Assembly: GCA_002104905.1 (NCBI GenBank)
Contig: MCFE01000163.1
Span: 83,986 to 147,985, forward strand
DNA from: Basidiobolus meristosporus CBS 931.73
Taxonomy: Eukaryota > Basidiobolomycota > Basidiobolomycetes > Basidiobolales > Basidiobolaceae
Direction: 5' to 3'
Length of the DNA stretch: 64,000 nucleotides
The notes under the pieces were generated by a model. The model was not told the origin of the DNA. It did no database searches and was given only the letters and a program-made list of their open reading frames with translations. Below, piece by piece: positions 56,126 to 64,000 of this stretch (position 1 is the stretch's first letter; each line of letters starts with the position of its first letter). The position numbers were made by a program, and so were the translations under genes.

Positions 56126-56794
56126 ATCGACGGTCAATGGTTACTAGGGTGATTGGGAACACTTCTTTCGGAGTGCCATCTGGAGATACTTGCAATATAT
56201 AGTCACCAATCGTTCCAACATCCGATTAATTTCCGTTGGATATTAACATGAAACCTATTTAGCAATCAACAATCCGATGAGCATGAAACCGCTGAACCAG
56301 AAATTCTCCACCAACTTGGTGTATGAGATTTTCTAAGGATACACATAGTGACGTCGATGAACTCTAGAATGTCCATTCTGTCAAAGAGACTGGAAGTTAG
56401 TAGATATCGTATATCTAGTCAGTGATGGTGATAGATTATTCATCTCTTCCTCTACTCAGGCAAGGGGCCTGCTGGGTCAAGAGAGTCACCGCTGTAGTGC
56501 TCCCAAAGAAAGTTTAGTGCATCTCAATGTACTAAGCATTGCTATCCTAATCCAAGAGTATCATCATGTAACATCTGCCAAGTTGGTGTAGTATACGCCG
56601 GTATATGCCTACATTGATTATTACACTGGACAAGATAATCATAATACTGACACGCCTTCCACTCTGTTGGATTTTAATTTTGATTGACACTATATGCGCC
56701 ATCAATCATTCAATCCATCAGCTCATTTGGCAAAAGAAGAGTGAGTCCAAATTTTCAGATACAATTTTTGGTGGAAGTAATGTGCAGCTGATTG
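56126..56794. other. AT-rich transition region
   Basis: 669 bp between the protease gene and the right-hand repeats. No gene supported. Confidence 0.45.
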
Positions 56795-56970
56795 TTAAAT
56801 TTGGTATGAATGCTAGATGGCCTAGTCTCCCCCTGGAAAGGATGTCTGCTTGTCTACTGTGAAGCTAGTACCTGAGATATTGAGAGTTGTCACTTTTGGA
56901 AAAGTCAGAATTCAGCTAATAAAATGATGGTTTTTTGCTGGCATTTTCTTAATTTTTATCTTAGGGACTG
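56795..56970. repeat. Dispersed repeat C, copy 2
   Basis: Similar to 17480-17660 in the same orientation. Fragment of an unclassified repeat. Confidence 0.6.
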
Positions 56971-57282
56971 TTGTATCCAGGAGAAAAGCATAATAGAACT
57001 CTTGAATGGTTTAACTGAGCCAAAGGGACAATTAAGTGCAGAATCTTAGAATTGTCAGGGAGTGGTGGAAACATTAGCAGAGAGATTCTGGTCTAATATT
57101 GGCATTATATGCAGCTGGGTTTGGCTATAAAGACAACACAGTTGGTTTGCTATGCAGGCTAGGCTTGGTGTACCTGGGAGTGCTAGATATGCTAGGCTTG
57201 GGTAGAAACTAGAGCAGAATTGCTGAACTCTTAATTTTGCTGAGATACAATCTTAATTCTGTCAAGACATACACCAATCAAA

Positions 57283-57615
57283 TGTTGTAAAAGTTTATAA
57301 TTCCACCTGAATATTCACCTAACTTAGTCACTTAGATCATTACCTTCAAATCCTAGAGAATAGCTGACCAAATTCCTTGTTGGGATTTACTTAGAATAGG
57401 TTAAGGAAGGTTTCAGGAACATGTGTGCAAAGTTTGGGGCTGTTTGGACAACTTATATAATTTTCATGCTGTGGATAAATATTCTATGTTTTTATTATGC
57501 CAAGATCATGTAAAAGTAGTATTTATACTTTTACATTCAATAAATCATTAAGTGAACACCACATAATCTACTTGTTCTCCCAATCACTTCCAATATCTCC
57601 AAGACTCTTATAACA
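57283..57615 (+). repeat. Rearranged 5' LTR of copia 3
   Basis: Same ends as the other LTRs (TGTTGTAAAA ... TCTTATAACA), but two internal segments are inverted relative to all other copies: 57393-57485 and the stem-loop 57508-57536. The first inverted block is also about 17 bp shorter. Confidence 0.88.
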
Positions 57616-57627
57616 GGTTATGAGCCC
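57616..57627 (+). other. Primer-binding site of copia 3
   Basis: GGTTATGAGCCC directly after the LTR, identical to copia 2. Confidence 0.7.
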
Positions 57628-57646
57628 CAAGCTGTCACTCTCTGCA

Positions 57647-58441
57647 ATGTCTACTACTGCTAGTACTGGAATTTTCCCCTCTGCTGAAAAGTTGGATGGA
57701 TCCAACTACCTAGTGTGGAAGGTGAAGTTGAAGATGCTGCTACAAGAAGAGGCCTTTGGGATATTGTCATGAGACAAGAATGCCCTCCTAAAAATGTGAG
57801 AGGGGAAGCCTTAAAGTACCAGAAGAAAGAACAAAGTGGCTTTAACTGCATTTGCTTTGATGTTAAAGACAAATTACTAATTCAATGCTTAAGAGCAAAA
57901 ACGGCAAAGAATGCCTGAAAGGCATTAGAAGACACCACCCAGTCATGTTCAGCCTCTAAGAAAATGTATCTGAGACAAAAATTCCTTACTACAAAGATGC
58001 AGCCAGGAGAAGAAATGAAAAATCTAATTAACAGAATTACCCTGCTGGTAGATGAGATGGAATCTGTGGGCATACCAACCACTGATGAGGATGTGATAGT
58101 AAAAATCCTGAATAGCCAGACAGACAAGTTTCAGGGCCTTGTATCAGCCCTAGAGTCCAGAACTGAAGATTTGACCTTAAATTACATATATGGAAGGCTC
58201 CTGGATGAAGAATTAGGAAAATCAAGTGCCAATTAGAAGGAAGAAGAAAATGCTTTAATAAGCAATGATAACCCACAAAGGAGGTACCTAAGACCTTACA
58301 AAGGCAATAACAACCTGTTTTGCAACTACTGCAAAAGGAAAGGACCCACATTAGACCAGTGTCTCAAAAAGAGAGATAATCAGCAAGAGAAGCCTGAATA
58401 TAGAAATAATACAACAACTGAAGATAGACTACTCATATCTG
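57647..58441 (+). pseudogene. gag: copia 3 gag
   Basis: Opens with MSTTASTGIFPSAEKLDGSN in an intact frame, showing where the gag start lies in this family, then shifts frame near 57750. The zinc knuckle at 58320-58361 reads CNYCKRKGPTLDQC, so its histidine is lost. Confidence 0.82.
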
Positions 58442-58449
58442 CACTAAAT

Positions 58450-59519
58450 ATGACCACAAACAAGGATTCTCAGATGTGGTACATTGACTCTGGAGCGTCT
58501 CGACACTTTACACACCAAAAAGAACTTTTTACCCAATATCAAGAAATCCCAATCAAGAAGGTTTTGATGGGTTACAATAGAACACTTGATGCAGCAGGAG
58601 AAGGAACTATCCAAGTACACCTGAGAAGCAGTGAAGGAAGCCATACACTGACTTTCAAAGAAGTACTTTATATACCAGAAATAGCCAAGAACCTACTATC
58701 TGTATGCAAGGCCACTGCAGAAGGACTAAGTTTCAGCTTTGACAATTGTGGATGCAAGATCACTGATCAAAATGGTGCCCATATTGCTTTGGGTATCAGG
58801 GATCAGAATCTCTACAAGTTGACTTATATTCCATCATATTTGGAAGCTAATATAAGTAACTTAAATAAAGAAATGCCAATGCTTTGGCACAGGAGATTGG
58901 GGCACATCAATTTTGATTATTTGCACAAAATGATCAAAGATCAGCTAATTTCCAAGTAGAAATTGATCCCCCAGCTAATTTAGAGCACTATGAAGCCTGC
59001 ATATATGGGAAACAAGCCAGACCATTGTTCAAGAGTGTTGGGTTGATCAAACTAAGAAAAAATTAGATCAAATTCACTCAGATCTGTGTGGACCTATGCA
59101 AAATTTATCCTCAGGTGGGATGAAGTATTTAATCACTTTTATTGATGATTACACAAGATACATGTTGTTCTACTTCATGGAGAGAAAGGAAGAGGCTTTG
59201 TCTAAGTTCTGGGAGTTTAAAACCATGGTGGAGAGAGAAACTGGTGAAAAAATCAAGAAAATATGCTCTGACAAGGGTGGAAAATATACCTCAAAACTCT
59301 TCATCCACTTGTGCAAAATTGATGGTATAAAGCAAGAGACTACTGTACCATCCTCCCAACACCAATATAGAGTAGCAGAGTGTGCAAACACATCAATAAT
59401 TGATATGGCAAGACCAATGATGCATGATCAAAAATTATCCTATGATTCTTAGGTGGAAACAGTTGCCACAGCTATATATCTTGAAAATAGGGGTTATAAC
59501 AGAATACTTTGTGATTCTA
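58450..59519 (+). pseudogene. pol: copia 3 protease and partial integrase
   Basis: An open stretch 58450-58959 carries the protease DSGAS motif and the pre-integrase HRRLGHINFDY histidines. The integrase core follows in 59096-59452 with stops, then is cut by the LINE insertion. Confidence 0.85.
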
Positions 59520-60540
59520 CTCAGGGGAGGGAAAGTCACCAAGGTAGGTGAAATCTTTATTTGATTTCAGACAAGTCTAACTACAAATAAAGAAGCCTGC
59601 TGGGGATAGAAGATTCCCAAAGTAAACACTAAGTTGAATATGAATAAATCTAAGCTAAAGTTAAGGCAGTATCCCAGAGCACACTGGAGTTCAGGTTCAT
59701 GGGGGAGTGAAGTAGATAACCTTGAGTGATATAATAATCTTTCAGGAAGTGGGTAACAGCAGGTGAAGGGGAGTTTTTGATAAGTGAAGTGAATCTTGAG
59801 AGCAGAGATTCCTCTAATGAGAAGGTCTTGTAAACTGGAGAATCAGGAAACTCTTTAACGGCATGGTCAGTAGGTTCCCAGTAAAACTGGTCAGAGACAT
59901 TTTGAGCAAATTGTTTGGCAATAATTTTGTCAAGTACTACCTCCAGAGTGTGATGGTTGATAAATCTCATGTTAACAATCTTGGAATATATTGCAACCTT
60001 GTTGCTTGAGATACATCCTATGCTTAGATATAGGAATAAACTCCACATTGGCAAAGTAGCAGACAGCCCAGTCAGTAGCAGGAGGCAAATCAGAGGTGGC
60101 AGGAAACTTTCTTTTAGTCTTGGGAGGAGCATCAGGATGTCTTGAGGAAGCAGGAACAGACTTTTTGACAGGTTCAGAGTAGGAAGAGTGAGCAGGAGCA
60201 GATGATTCCTGGGGAGTCTTGCTGGCAGGAAGAGTTGGCACAGGGACAATAGATTCTTGCAGATCAGAGAAGGCAGAAGACAGCTTTGAACTTGTTTCAT
60301 GAGTAGAGCATTTTCAGCTTCAACAAGTGCAAGCCTTTCCTCAAGGAATGAAATCTGAAGGGAATGGAGTGAAGGCATAAGGAACAAGAAGAAGAGGGTT
60401 GGATAGGGTGGGTGGGAAAATTAGCTGGGAGAAGAGAAGGAAGGAGCAAAAATTCCAGAAGTCAGAATTTATAGATGAATGGACAAGGGTAGATGGATGG
60501 ATTATTCCTGGGTTAAGAAAATTAGCAGGGAGAAGACAAG
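59520..60540 (-). mobile_element. LINE fragment L1 with ORF1-like remnant
   Basis: The 3' end (plus-strand left edge) is a G-run plus GGGAAAGTCACC...GGTGAAATCTTTATTT, the family's terminal signature. Upstream on the minus strand is a degenerate ORF1-like region (60387-59650). About 100 bp apart, near 60418 and 60518, a similar AAATTAGCWGGGAGAAGA segment recurs. No RT sequence intervenes between the ORF1-like region and the 3' end, so this is an internally deleted or non-autonomous form. Confidence 0.65.
59650..60387 (-). pseudogene. LINE ORF1-like remnant
   Basis: Two minus-strand frames are needed. One starts with a leucine/alanine-rich coiled coil (LEERLALVEAENALLMKQV) and ends with a conserved-looking stretch (HHTLEVVLDKIIAKQFAQNV, then FSLEESLLSRFTSLI). 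The other supplies the middle (SSRHPDAPPKTKRKF, ATDWAVCYFANVEF). One-base shifts join them. A coiled coil followed by a basic segment suits a LINE ORF1 RNA-binding protein; no named domain was recognised. Confidence 0.45.
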
Positions 60541-60785
60541 GGGGGGAGGGAAAGTCACCAAGTTGGCGAAATCTCTATTTGAGTCAAGAACCAATCTAAG
60601 TACAAATAAAAAAGCCAATTAAGAGGTCTAGAACCTCTCTAATAAGTAATCTAATTTATGTTTTGTTTCATCTCTAATGTTTGTTTCAATAAAGTAAAGC
60701 TCATCAGGGGTAAATATAAAATTCAAGGGTTTTGGGGGAAGTACAAATTGTAGATGTTTCTGATCAATATAATCCAGGATTGGGT
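60541..60785 (-). mobile_element. LINE fragment L2 (3' end only)
   Basis: Starts at a G-run followed by GGGAAAGTCACCAAGTTGG and ends where L3 begins. 5'-truncated, non-coding. Confidence 0.65.
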
Positions 60786-61184
60786 TAGGGGGGGAGGAAA
60801 GTCACCAAGTGGTGAAATCTTTATTTACTTATGACAAGTATCTAAAGAAGCCAAGTTAATCTGAAGTAATTCCTAGAAAGCTAGGTCTGAGAGATATCTT
60901 CCTGGTAAGCCAGGTCTGAGAGTTGAGAAGCTGACTGGTACTATATTTCCTAGTTAGCTAGGTCTGAGAGAGGTTTCCTGGAAAGCCAGGCCTGAGAAGT
61001 GAGAATCTGAATATATCTGAGCTAAGTTATACTGGTTTGCGGTAGCTGGATTGTGGCCAGAAAGGCCAGTAGACTGGGGGAACTGAGATGAATTTCTGGG
61101 CAATCACTGGCCAAATTTACTAGGCAAATCTGGTCATTAGCATTTCAAGGATTTCAGCCAATCAGAGCCTTTACTTTGGGTTAG
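60786..61184 (-). mobile_element. LINE fragment L3 with hairpin array
   Basis: The terminal signature (AGTCACCAAGTGGTGAAATC) is at 60800-60819, preceded by GGTTAGGGGGGG. The body carries four small hairpins at 60872-60990. 5'-truncated. Confidence 0.65.
60872..60990. repeat. Four tandem 5-bp-stem hairpins
   Basis: Stems at 60872-60885, 60901-60914, 60949-60962 and 60977-60990. Arms alternate CCTAG/CTAGG and CCTGG/CCAGG, each around a 4-nt loop, and most are followed by TCTGAGAG. Confidence 0.85.
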
Positions 61185-61630
61185 GGGGGAGACAGTCACC
61201 AACAGGTGAAATCTTTATTTCAGTTGAAACAAAGAAGCCAGCGCTACTGTTGTAGCTTTGATACAAGAGTGTGTAGCTGAGGGGAATTTGTAGGTAAGTT
61301 AATAAGAAGTGATGATAGTTCTTCAGTGCTCAAGACACTGTTCAGTGGGAAGGGGGGTAGCAAGAGAGGTAAGAATGACTTGTGAACAACATTAATGAGG
61401 GGAATGTGATAAGGATTGATATTCATCATAAAGGGAGTGTGCTGCTGCAGATATTGCTGCCAAAGGTCTGTCAAGTACTTCAGGTAGGCCAGCTTGGGTT
61501 TTTCTGACTGCAGAATATAGTGAGCAAACTTCTTGACTTCAGGATCTCCAAGTATAGTTCTCCAGCAGGAGCCAGGTGTTGTGTGGTGTGTTCTCTTCCA
61601 GGCCTTAATCAGTGGATTGTTGCAGTTGTT
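61185..61630 (-). mobile_element. LINE fragment L4 (5'-truncated, RT C-terminus)
   Basis: Nearly identical to the 3' end of L5. It encodes the same C-terminal peptide (NNCNNPLIKAWKRTHHTTPG onward) with a 1-nt indel near 61357. It is cut at the point where the L5 tail begins. Confidence 0.85.
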
Positions 61631-64000
61631 AGGGGGGGGGAGACAGTCACCAACAGGTGAAATCTTTATTTCAGTTGAAACAAAGAAGCCAGCGCTACTG
61701 TTGTAGCTTTGATACAAGAGTGTGTAGCTGAGGGGAATTTGTAGGTAAGTTAATAAGAAGTGATGATAGCTCTTCAGTGCTCAAGACACTGTTCAGTGGG
61801 AAGGGGGTAGCAAGAGAGGTAAGAATGACTTGTGAACAACATTAATGAGGGGAATGTGATAAGGATTGATATTCATCATAAAGGGAGTGTGCTGCTGCAG
61901 ATATTGCTGCCAAAGGTCTGTCAAGTACTTCAGGTAGGCCAGCTTGGGTTTTTCTGACTGCAGAATAAAGTGAGCAAACTTCTTGACTTCAGGATCTCCA
62001 AGTATAGTTCTCCAGCAGGAGCCAGGTGTTGTGTGGTGTGTTCTCTTCCAGGCCTTAATCAGTGGGTTGTTGCAGTTGTGAAGTCTGAGGTATAATCTGG
62101 TTCTAAGGTAGAGAAGTCTGATCTTATAGGGCATAAACCCAAAAGCACCAAGAATAGCATGTCTGTAGGGGCATTCAGGCAAATGAGGCACCAAGGAGGT
62201 AATGCACCATACTGCAAACTTGTCAAGCTTAGTGCAGTCTCTAGAAGTAAGAGAGAGAAGTGGTAAGCCAAATTCCAGGACAGGGAAGACAAACTGCTTG
62301 AGTAGAAGGAGGCAGCTGGGAGCTGAAGTTGTAGGAGGAGTAACAGCCAGTAGCTTGTGGAGTGCCTGTCTTGCCAGGATAATTCTCTTCTTCAGGTGTG
62401 CTCCAGAGTCTAGTCCAGTAGGAAGGAAAGGAAAGCCAAGATATGTAGCAGAAACCTGAGCAGGTAGAGTGGAGTTCTCCAAGTTGATGGGAGAGCCCAA
62501 AGGTACTGTCTTTGCAATGGAAAGCTGGAGATTATTCTTCTGCAGATACTGGTGGATGGTCTGGGAGTCTTGTTGCACATTGGAGGAGGATATTCTGATG
62601 TCATCAGCAAAGAGAGTAACCAGGCAGTCAGCTGAGAGTCTTGGGAAGTCATTCAGGAAGATGGCAAACAGTATAGGACCAAGCACAGAGCCTTGAACCA
62701 CTCCATTAGGAACTGAGAACACAGCTGATTGCTCACTTGGGTGCAGAATTCTTGCTTGTGGATCCAGAAACAGAGACCTGACAAGGAGGGTGAGAGAGGT
62801 ACTGGAGAAGCATTGCAACTTGGACCAAAGCAGATTTCTGTCAACTGAATCAAAGGCCTTAGTAATATCAAACAGAACAGAGGGATACTTGCACTGGAGA
62901 GAGTGATCTTGGCTAAGTATGACTGCATATTCCAAGGAGAGGCCAGGAACAAAGCCAAACTGTGCAGGATGAAATTTGAGGGAGTCAGAGTAGAGCTCCT
63001 GAGCAAGCAGAAGCTCAAACACCTTTCTGCAGGTGGGCAACAGAGATATTGGCCTGTAGGAGCTAGGATCCAGGTGCTTTCCTTTACCCTTGTACAGTGG
63101 CAGAACATTTGCAAAGGACCATTCCTCAGGAGTAGAAAGCTGGGCTGAGCATTGCTGAAACAGTGGAAGCAGAAGTGCAGACATGGCCTTGGTACTAGTC
63201 TTCAGAAGCTCATAAGAGATTGTGTCCACACCTGGAGCAGTAGAGTTGGGAAGCCTCTTGAGCACATTATGGATTCTCCTTTGATCAAGTGCAAGTGGGA
63301 TGGGCAGAGTCTTGAAGTCAGGATGAAAGCCAGGAGTTGAGTACTGCTTTGTAGAGAAGAAGATGTTAGCCAGCTGTTCTGTTGAAGGTAACTTCCTGGA
63401 AGAGGGCCTCATTGCTCTGTAGAGTCTTGATACTGTTCTTGTTATAGAGTTGGAAGATTGCAGAGGCAAAGAACTCATAATATGATCCCAGAGCTGAGTA
63501 TGCAGAGTGTGGTGAATTGCCTTGGAGTGGTGTATTGCTGTCAGGAGGAGTTTCTCTGTTTTTGGGTTAGGGAAACTCAGGTAGCTTTGTTGCAGGGCTG
63601 AAACAATGGATTCCCATTTTCTTGAGGTAACAGCAGTAGTCTTGCATGGCAGTGAGAGGGAGGCAGACACCAGAATCAGATGCTTCACAAAGAGCCAGGC
63701 ATAGTTGAGATCATCTGGCAGAGAAAGTAGCAAACTGGCAAGCTTCAAGTAGTTCCCAAAGTCTTTCTTCTGATTCTTGGTAGCTTTGTGGGTGAGCACA
63801 GTAAGTTTTGGCAGCTTCTTCTTCACAACTGGTTGCATAGAAAGGGACCAGGCTGGGTGGTCAGAGGCTCTCAAGGATCCTAGCTCAGCTCCAGAGAATT
63901 GCTTAGACTTCATTCACAAAGTAGAGGGCAGCAGCAGAAGGCAGATCCAGTCAACACATCTTTTCTCCAGATTGAGCACCCAGTGCTAGCAGATGGCTTT
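61631..64000 (-). mobile_element. Non-LTR retrotransposon L5 (LINE), 3' two-fifths or more
   Basis: Minus-strand element with its 3' terminus at about 61631 (C-run, hairpin, AATAAAG) and a long reverse-transcriptase frame. The endonuclease part continues past the right edge of the window. Confidence 0.9.
61793..63913 (-). CDS. LINE ORF2 reverse transcriptase, interrupted upstream by a TGA
   Basis: 706 aa open frame. RT motifs are in order: APGVDTISYELLK, YRPISLLPTCRKVFELLL, PAQFGFVPGLSLEYAVI, LFDITKAFDSVDRNLLW, NGVVQGSVLGPILF, catalytic FADDIRIS, then NLQLSIAKT and YLGFPFLP. The frame starts with LGSLRASDHPAW, whose SDH is the last motif of an apurinic-type endonuclease, so the protein should extend further upstream. 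A TGA (63914-63916) directly precedes the ATG, and the same frame continues before it with CVDWICLLLL. This suggests one nonsense mutation in an otherwise continuous EN-RT protein. The enzyme copies its RNA at nicked chromosomal DNA (target-primed reverse transcription). Confidence 0.9.
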   Translation of the reverse strand: MKSKQFSGAELGSLRASDHPAWSLSMQPVVKKKLPKLTVLTHKATKNQKKDFGNYLKLASLLLSLPDDLNYAWLFVKHLILVSASLSLPCKTTAVTSRKWESIVSALQQSYLSFPNPKTEKLLLTAIHHSKAIHHTLHTQLWDHIMSSLPLQSSNSITRTVSRLYRAMRPSSRKLPSTEQLANIFFSTKQYSTPGFHPDFKTLPIPLALDQRRIHNVLKRLPNSTAPGVDTISYELLKTSTKAMSALLLPLFQQCSAQLSTPEEWSFANVLPLYKGKGKHLDPSSYRPISLLPTCRKVFELLLAQELYSDSLKFHPAQFGFVPGLSLEYAVILSQDHSLQCKYPSVLFDITKAFDSVDRNLLWSKLQCFSSTSLTLLVRSLFLDPQARILHPSEQSAVFSVPNGVVQGSVLGPILFAIFLNDFPRLSADCLVTLFADDIRISSSNVQQDSQTIHQYLQKNNLQLSIAKTVPLGSPINLENSTLPAQVSATYLGFPFLPTGLDSGAHLKKRIILARQALHKLLAVTPPTTSAPSCLLLLKQFVFPVLEFGLPLLSLTSRDCTKLDKFAVWCITSLVPHLPECPYRHAILGAFGFMPYKIRLLYLRTRLYLRLHNCNNPLIKAWKRTHHTTPGSCWRTILGDPEVKKFAHFILQSEKPKLAYLKYLTDLWQQYLQQHTPFMMNINPYHIPLINVVHKSFLPLLLPPSH

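Larger units (their letters stand above)
57283..59519 (+). mobile_element. Ty1/copia element 3, 5' portion, interrupted by LINEs
   Basis: Starts with a 333-bp LTR (57283-57615), primer-binding site, gag from ATG 57647, protease (YIDSGASRHFTHQKELF near 58480) and integrase (SDKGGKY near 59268). It ends abruptly at about 59519 within integrase, at the point matching 8053 in copia 2, where a LINE 3' end begins. Its RT, RNase H and 3' LTR are not in the window. Frameshifts (57750) and stops (57916, 58234, 58957, 59450) make it inactive, and the integrase triad residue N of SDNGG is changed to K. Confidence 0.9.

Noticed and set aside
1-64000. CRISPR arrays, rRNA genes, bacterial operons or prophage
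   Set aside because: No regularly spaced short repeats of CRISPR type, no rRNA sequence and eukaryotic introns throughout; not applicable.

Overview
The window reads as a nuclear segment of a zoosporic (flagellate) early-diverging fungus. Genes are small and carry many 42-180 nt GT-AG introns with CTAAC-like branch sites. BiP ends in HDEL. An 11-exon homologue of DNAAF5/HEATR2, needed to pre-assemble axonemal dynein arms, implies a lineage with motile flagella (chytrid or blastoclad type). The assignment rests on family recognition by eye, not on a database search.

Layout. (1) 1 to about 18.2 kb is AT-rich, gene-free and built of nested mobile elements: a truncated Ty1/copia element at the left edge; two copies of a large Tnp2/CACTA-like DNA transposon (one an internally deleted derivative); a complete 4,795-bp copia element with 350-bp LTRs and a GAATA target duplication inserted in the second copy; a solo copia LTR; and fragments of other repeats. 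(2) About 18.2 to 19.5 kb is a GC-rich stretch without a convincing gene. (3) 19.5 to 56.1 kb is a compact gene island with 20 host genes: secreted CAP protein, F-box/zinc protein, BiP, ribosomal P0, PSR1/SCP-type phosphatase, ACBD5-like tail-anchored acyl-CoA-binding protein, PPR protein, ribosomal L18, C2H2 factor, LAMTOR4-like Ragulator subunit, DNAAF5, OvoA (ovothiol synthase), threonine synthase, TetX-like flavin monooxygenase, R3H protein, proteasome lid Rpn7 and Rpn6, a hypothetical protein, a NASP-type histone chaperone and a secreted aspartic protease. (4) 56.1 to 64 kb is again repeat-rich: a third copia element interrupted by a head-to-tail stack of five non-LTR retrotransposon (LINE) 3' ends. 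The last of these carries a long reverse-transcriptase ORF that runs towards the right edge.

How genes work together. Rpn7 and Rpn6, two PCI subunits of the 19S proteasome lid, are divergent from a shared 273-bp promoter containing a perfect inverted repeat. BiP (ER folding), Rpn6/7 and the F-box protein all serve proteostasis, but no wider operon-like logic is visible. OvoA (sulfur-histidine antioxidant) and the intronless TetX-like oxygenase are the metabolic genes with the most unusual distribution.

Most interesting structural signals. One copia LTR carries two separate short inversions, each bounded by inverted repeats, one an exact loop flip. The LINE copies share a 3'-terminal hairpin whose pairing is kept across five copies and whose C-rich tails run into CCCTAA-like sequence. 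One LINE copy carries four small hairpins with compensatory changes. Exon coordinates below were derived by hand from splice signals and reading frame; the R3H gene is not fully resolved.
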